Assembly (NCBI RefSeq): GCF_016863475.1
Contig: NZ_BOOY01000025.1
Span: 186,001 to 250,000 of the forward strand
From: Spirilliplanes yamanashiensis
GTDB taxonomy: Bacteria > Actinomycetota > Actinomycetes > Mycobacteriales > Micromonosporaceae
Length of the DNA stretch: 64,000 nucleotides
Direction of reading: 5' to 3'
Position 1 is the first letter of the stretch; each line of letters begins with the position of its first letter. The translations under genes were made by a program, and so were the position numbers. The notes under the pieces were generated by a model that was given only the letters and a program-made list of their open reading frames with translations, made no database searches and was not told where the DNA came from. This document shows, one piece after another, positions 61,320 to 64,000 of the stretch.

Positions 61320-61368
61320 GGCCCGCGGGATGCAACCATCGGCATAGCCGGGGTTCGTCCCGCGGGCC
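61320..61368 (+). terminator. Hairpin after the secreted paralogue gene
   Basis: A perfect 11-bp stem GGCCCGCGGGA/TCCCGCGGGCC with a 27-base loop, 14 bases after the stop codon. Confidence 0.55.
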
Positions 61369-61404
61369 GACGCCGTCGGCGGCGGCGGTTCCTACCGTCA
61401 TCTC

Positions 61405-61701
61405 ATGACCGTGCGACAGCGCCACCTCGTCATCGCCGCCACCCTCACCGTGCTCGCCGGGGCCGGGCTGGCGACCATCGCCTACCTGATGCTGGAGGAC
61501 GCCGCCGGCCAGCAGGTCTGGATCGTCGGCATCGTCCGCGGCATCGTCGCGATCGTGCTGAGCAAGACCGGCTTCAAGATCGGGCTGGCGCTCGTGATCG
61601 GCGCGATCGGCGGCGCGGCCTGGATCCGGAAACGACGCAGTGACCGCGCGGAACCGCAGGTCGAGGCCGAGTCGCAGCTGGACGAGCCCGCCCGCCGGTA
61701 G
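61405..61701 (+). CDS. Small membrane protein of unknown function
   Basis: 98 residues from ATG 61405. Two or three hydrophobic helices (LVIAATLTVLAGAGLATIAYL, cut by no gap; then IVGIVRGIVAIVLS and IGLALVIGAIGGAAW) end in a basic then acidic tail (RKRRSDRAEPQVEAESQ). No family recognised. It stands alone before the GNAT gene. Confidence 0.65.
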   Translation: MTVRQRHLVIAATLTVLAGAGLATIAYLMLEDAAGQQVWIVGIVRGIVAIVLSKTGFKIGLALVIGAIGGAAWIRKRRSDRAEPQVEAESQLDEPARR

Positions 61702-61734
61702 TCATTCCCGCCCGAACCGGGGCAGGATCGAGGC

Positions 61735-62280
61735 ATGACGCGGGCGCTGACGTACCCCCTGGTCCTGACCGGTGCCACGGTGCGCCTGCGCGAGTGGCGC
61801 GAACAGGACGCCCCGCTGCTGGTCAGCCTCTTCGACGACCCCGAGGTGCGGCGCTGGACGCCGATGCCGAACCCGTTCGACCTGCCCGCGGCCGAGGGCT
61901 ACCTGGAGCGGGCCCGGCAGGCCCGCCTCGGCGGTCACCGGGTGCAGCTCGCGATCACCCGCGACGGCGACGAGCCGCTCGGCGAGGTGCTGCTGTTCGG
62001 CATCGACCACGAGCGGTCGGAGGCCGAGCTCGGCTACGTCGTGGGGGCGGCCCACCGGGGCAAGGGCCTGGCCGCGGAGTCGCTCACCCTGCTCCAGGAG
62101 TACGCGCACCGCACCTTGCGCCCGGCGCGCCTGCTGCTGCGCATCGACCCCGGCAACGCGGCCAGTTGCGCCGTGGCGCGCCGGTGCGGCTTTACGCTGA
62201 CCGACGAGCCGCCCGTCCCGCAGCAGGTGCCCGGCGGCGAGGCGAACCTCCGGACCTGGGAACTGCTACTTCGGGAGTGA
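61735..62280 (+). CDS. GNAT-family N-acetyltransferase, RimJ/RimL type
   Basis: 181 residues from ATG 61735. N-terminal strand VRLREWREQDAPLLVSLF, then EAELGYVVGAAHRGKGLAAE containing the acetyl-CoA pyrophosphate loop (AHRGKGLA) and SCAVARRCGFTLTDE. It transfers acetyl from acetyl-CoA to an amine, often a protein N-terminus or small molecule. Ends one base before the next gene, so the two are probably co-transcribed. Confidence 0.85.
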   Translation: MTRALTYPLVLTGATVRLREWREQDAPLLVSLFDDPEVRRWTPMPNPFDLPAAEGYLERARQARLGGHRVQLAITRDGDEPLGEVLLFGIDHERSEAELGYVVGAAHRGKGLAAESLTLLQEYAHRTLRPARLLLRIDPGNAASCAVARRCGFTLTDEPPVPQQVPGGEANLRTWELLLRE

Positions 62281-62281
62281 C

Positions 62282-63367
62282 GTGCGCACCGATCGTTCGC
62301 GGGTGATGGCGTACCGGATCGCGGCGCACGAGCTGCACCGGGCCGACGTGCCGCCGTCGCGGCTGCGGGTGCTCGACCTCGGCGTGCAGGACGCCGCCGG
62401 CTCGGCGCGGCTCGCCCTGGCGGCACGCACCACCGCGCCGCTCGACGACGACGAGCTGGTGCTGGTGTGGGCCACCCGCGGCGCCCCGCACCTGCTGCGC
62501 CGCGCCGACGTGCCCGCGCTGGCCGCCGCGCTGTGGCCGGTCAGCGACGCCGACGCCACCGCCCGCATCGCGACGAACGCGATCAAGGAGGGCGCCCGGC
62601 TGGGCCTCGCCGCGTTCACCGCCGCCGCCCAGGCCATGCGCGACGTGGTCACCGGGCCGGTGCCGCGCGGCGAGGTGAGCACCGCCGTCACCGCCCGCAT
62701 CCCGGACTCGCTCAGCCACGACTGCGTGCCCTGCGGCGCCCGGCACGTCTCGGGCGCGCTGTTCCAGCAGGTCGGCATCTTCGCGGGGGTGTCCGTCGAG
62801 CCGCGCCGCACCGGCGCCGTGCTGGCCCCGCTGCCGGACCGCCCGCCGGTGCCCGCCGCGGCGCACGGCACGGCCGGGCTGATCCGGTCGTACCTGGAGC
62901 TGCACGGCCCGGCCTCGCCCGCGGACGCCGCCGCGTTCCTGGGCAGCACGCGGACGGCCCTCAAGGACGTCTGGCCGGACGGCCTGGCGGAGGTCGACGT
63001 GGACGGCCGCCGCGGCTTCCTGCCGGAGGACGCGCTGGCCGCCCTGCGCGACGCGCCCGAGCCGGACATGGTGCGCCTGCTGCCGCCGATGGACCCGCTG
63101 CTGCAGGGCCGCGACCGCGACGTGCTCGTGCCGGTGCGCGAGCACCAGAAGGCCCTGTGGCGGATCATCGCCAACCCGGGCGCCGTCCTGGTGGGCGCCG
63201 ACATCGCCGGCACCTGGCGGGCGCGGCTCACGGGCCGGCGGCTCGCCGTCACGGTGACGCCGTTCGCCCGGCCGGCGAAGTCGCTGACCGCGGCCGTCGA
63301 GCGGGAGGCCGGCGTGCTGGCCGCCGCGCGCGGCGCCGCCGACGTGACGGTGACGGTCGAGGACTGA
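62282..63367 (+). CDS. Winged-helix DNA-binding protein (HTH_42/YcaQ family)
   Basis: 361 residues from GTG 62282, one base after the GNAT stop; a GTG at 62303 is the alternative. RVMAYRIAAHELHRAD, LVLVWATRGAPHLLRRADVP and MVRLLPPMDPLLQGRDRDVL match the HTH_42 family, whose characterised members (AlkZ, YcaQ) are DNA glycosylases that remove interstrand crosslinks or bulky adducts. The QxQ/QxD catalytic motif of AlkZ is not evident; the region has VREHQKALWRI. Repair activity is therefore possible but unproven. Confidence 0.75.
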   Translation: MRTDRSRVMAYRIAAHELHRADVPPSRLRVLDLGVQDAAGSARLALAARTTAPLDDDELVLVWATRGAPHLLRRADVPALAAALWPVSDADATARIATNAIKEGARLGLAAFTAAAQAMRDVVTGPVPRGEVSTAVTARIPDSLSHDCVPCGARHVSGALFQQVGIFAGVSVEPRRTGAVLAPLPDRPPVPAAAHGTAGLIRSYLELHGPASPADAAAFLGSTRTALKDVWPDGLAEVDVDGRRGFLPEDALAALRDAPEPDMVRLLPPMDPLLQGRDRDVLVPVREHQKALWRIIANPGAVLVGADIAGTWRARLTGRRLAVTVTPFARPAKSLTAAVEREAGVLAAARGAADVTVTVED

Positions 63368-63442
63368 CGCCGCGGGCAGCCTTCGCGGATCTTCGGGCAC
63401 GGACGGCGCCGCCGGGTCGCCGCGACGCGGCACGATGACGCC

Positions 63443-63862
63443 ATGGACATCGGCTTGCTGCACCACCTCGTGGGCGGCGTCCTGACCGGCGCCGGCGGGA
63501 TCCACCTGCTCCGGGGCGCCGCGCGCGCGGCCCGGCGGGGCGAGGTCCGCTCCGTCGGCAAGGTCGTCGACTTCCAGCCGCGCGACTCCGGCCAGGGCCT
63601 GTGGTACGCGCCGATCGTGGCCTTCGTCGACGAGTCGGGCGCCAAGCGCGAGTTCACGGACGACTTCGCCACCCGCGCCCCGCTGCACCACGCGGGCGAG
63701 GCGGTGCGGGTGACGTACCCGCCCGGGCGCCCGGGCGACGCGCGCGTCGACTCCGCCCGGCACACCGTGTGGACCGTCGCCGTGCCGCTGGCCATGGCCG
63801 CGCTCTTCCTGACGGTCTCGCTGGCGCTGCTCGTGCCGATCGGGTGGGACGCCCTTCAGTAG
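63443..63862 (+). CDS. DUF3592 membrane protein
   Basis: 139 residues from ATG 63443. An N-terminal hydrophobic segment, a central extracytoplasmic domain (GKVVDFQPRDSGQGLWYAPI, GEAVRVTYPPGRPGDARVD) and a C-terminal helix (VAVPLAMAALFLTVSLALLV) give the DUF3592 layout. The function of the family is unknown. Its last bases overlap the end of the convergent gene at the window edge. Confidence 0.75.
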   Translation: MDIGLLHHLVGGVLTGAGGIHLLRGAARAARRGEVRSVGKVVDFQPRDSGQGLWYAPIVAFVDESGAKREFTDDFATRAPLHHAGEAVRVTYPPGRPGDARVDSARHTVWTVAVPLAMAALFLTVSLALLVPIGWDALQ

Positions 63863-64000
63863 CCGGGCCCGCCGAGGAACTCCGCCAGCACCGGCGCGAG
63901 CGTCGCCGCCGGCACGCCGTGCCACTCGCCGGGCAGGCTGCGGTGGGTGGCGCGGTCACCCGGTGCGGGCGCGCAGCCCGGCGGTGAAGGCGCGCTGGGC
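63856..64000 (-). CDS. C-terminal end of an alpha/beta-hydrolase-like gene (partial)
   Basis: Only the end is in the window. The frame closes with HRSLPGEWHGVPAATLAPVL and EFLGGPGY, typical of alpha/beta hydrolases (catalytic His in EWHGV). Upstream of about 63955 the same frame loses resemblance (PSAPSPPGC), while another frame reads AQRAFTAGLRARTG and stops. There may therefore be a frameshift or a gene junction here. Not resolvable without the flanking sequence. Confidence 0.45.
   Translation of the reverse strand, partial: PSAPSPPGCAPAPGDRATHRSLPGEWHGVPAATLAPVLAEFLGGPGY

Overview
The window is very GC-rich, with strong third-position G/C bias, GTG starts and ATGA/GTGA gene overlaps. Its gene families are typical of actinomycetes: an AfsR-like regulator, a SigB/F partner-switching set, SigE-family and SigG-like ECF factors, MgtA-type mannosyltransferase and DUF6624/DUF6223 proteins. 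It looks like chromosome from a filamentous actinobacterium, most plausibly Micromonosporaceae; that placement is inference from gene content, not a phylogenetic result.

Region by region. 0-2.8 kb: end of a secreted PI-PLC-like protein and two overlapping GT4 glycosyltransferase genes. 2.7-8.3 kb: a LacI-type repressor facing a fructose-type ABC importer (frcB, frcC, frcA), with perfect palindromic operators in the shared promoter; an antisense tnpB sits between frcC and frcA. 8.4-16.8 kb: an acyltransferase-3/SGNH pair, TetR plus sugar O-acetyltransferase, a large secreted subtilase, a luciferase-like oxidoreductase and a degenerate Nudix protein. 16.9-21.5 kb: a SigB/F-type sigma factor, a secreted GH16 glucanase, and a partner-switching set (two STAS proteins, one HATPase kinase, one PP2C phosphatase). 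21.7-26.2 kb: alpha/beta hydrolase with SigG-like ECF, orphan GAF histidine kinase, WYL regulator and VOC protein. 26.5-34.4 kb: an AfsR-like SARP/NB-ARC/TPR protein, a SLOG-domain protein beside a 23-codon TIR stub, a DUF6624 lipoprotein and two membrane glycosyltransferases.

34.8-45.1 kb is an integrated element. A tRNA-Arg(CCT) gene is followed by a tyrosine integrase, and the 3' part of the tRNA is repeated 10.2 kb away. The cargo is a redox cassette (FAD monooxygenase, three SDRs, two aldo/keto reductases, carboxymuconolactone-decarboxylase-like proteins, an ABM monooxygenase) around an MmyB-like XRE regulator. The integrase has lost its N-terminus, a second integrase remnant lies just outside the far repeat, and several genes in and around the element are frameshifted or truncated.

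45.1-53.9 kb mixes decayed fragments (VOC, MFS, LysR, TetR, DHFR-like) with intact secreted genes: a metzincin-like protease, a lipoprotein, a possible secreted toxin and a trypsin-like protease. It also holds a NarL-type two-component system facing a DUF6223 membrane protein across a 22-bp palindrome. 54-59.4 kb: an XRE/NB-ARC/TPR regulator translationally coupled to a secreted FN3 protein, and a DUF2867 gene facing a TetR regulator across two copies of a 20-bp palindrome. 59.4-61.3 kb: an ECF sigma factor with a membrane-anchored partner, facing a secreted protein that carries the same C-terminal domain; both promoters show the same GCAAC-N17-CGTC pattern. The window ends with a small membrane protein, a GNAT acetyltransferase, an HTH_42 protein, a DUF3592 protein and the tail of an alpha/beta-hydrolase-like gene.

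The most distinctive features are the ECF/duplicated-domain module, the tRNA-Arg element with its second integrase scar, and the tnpB insertion in the sugar importer operon.
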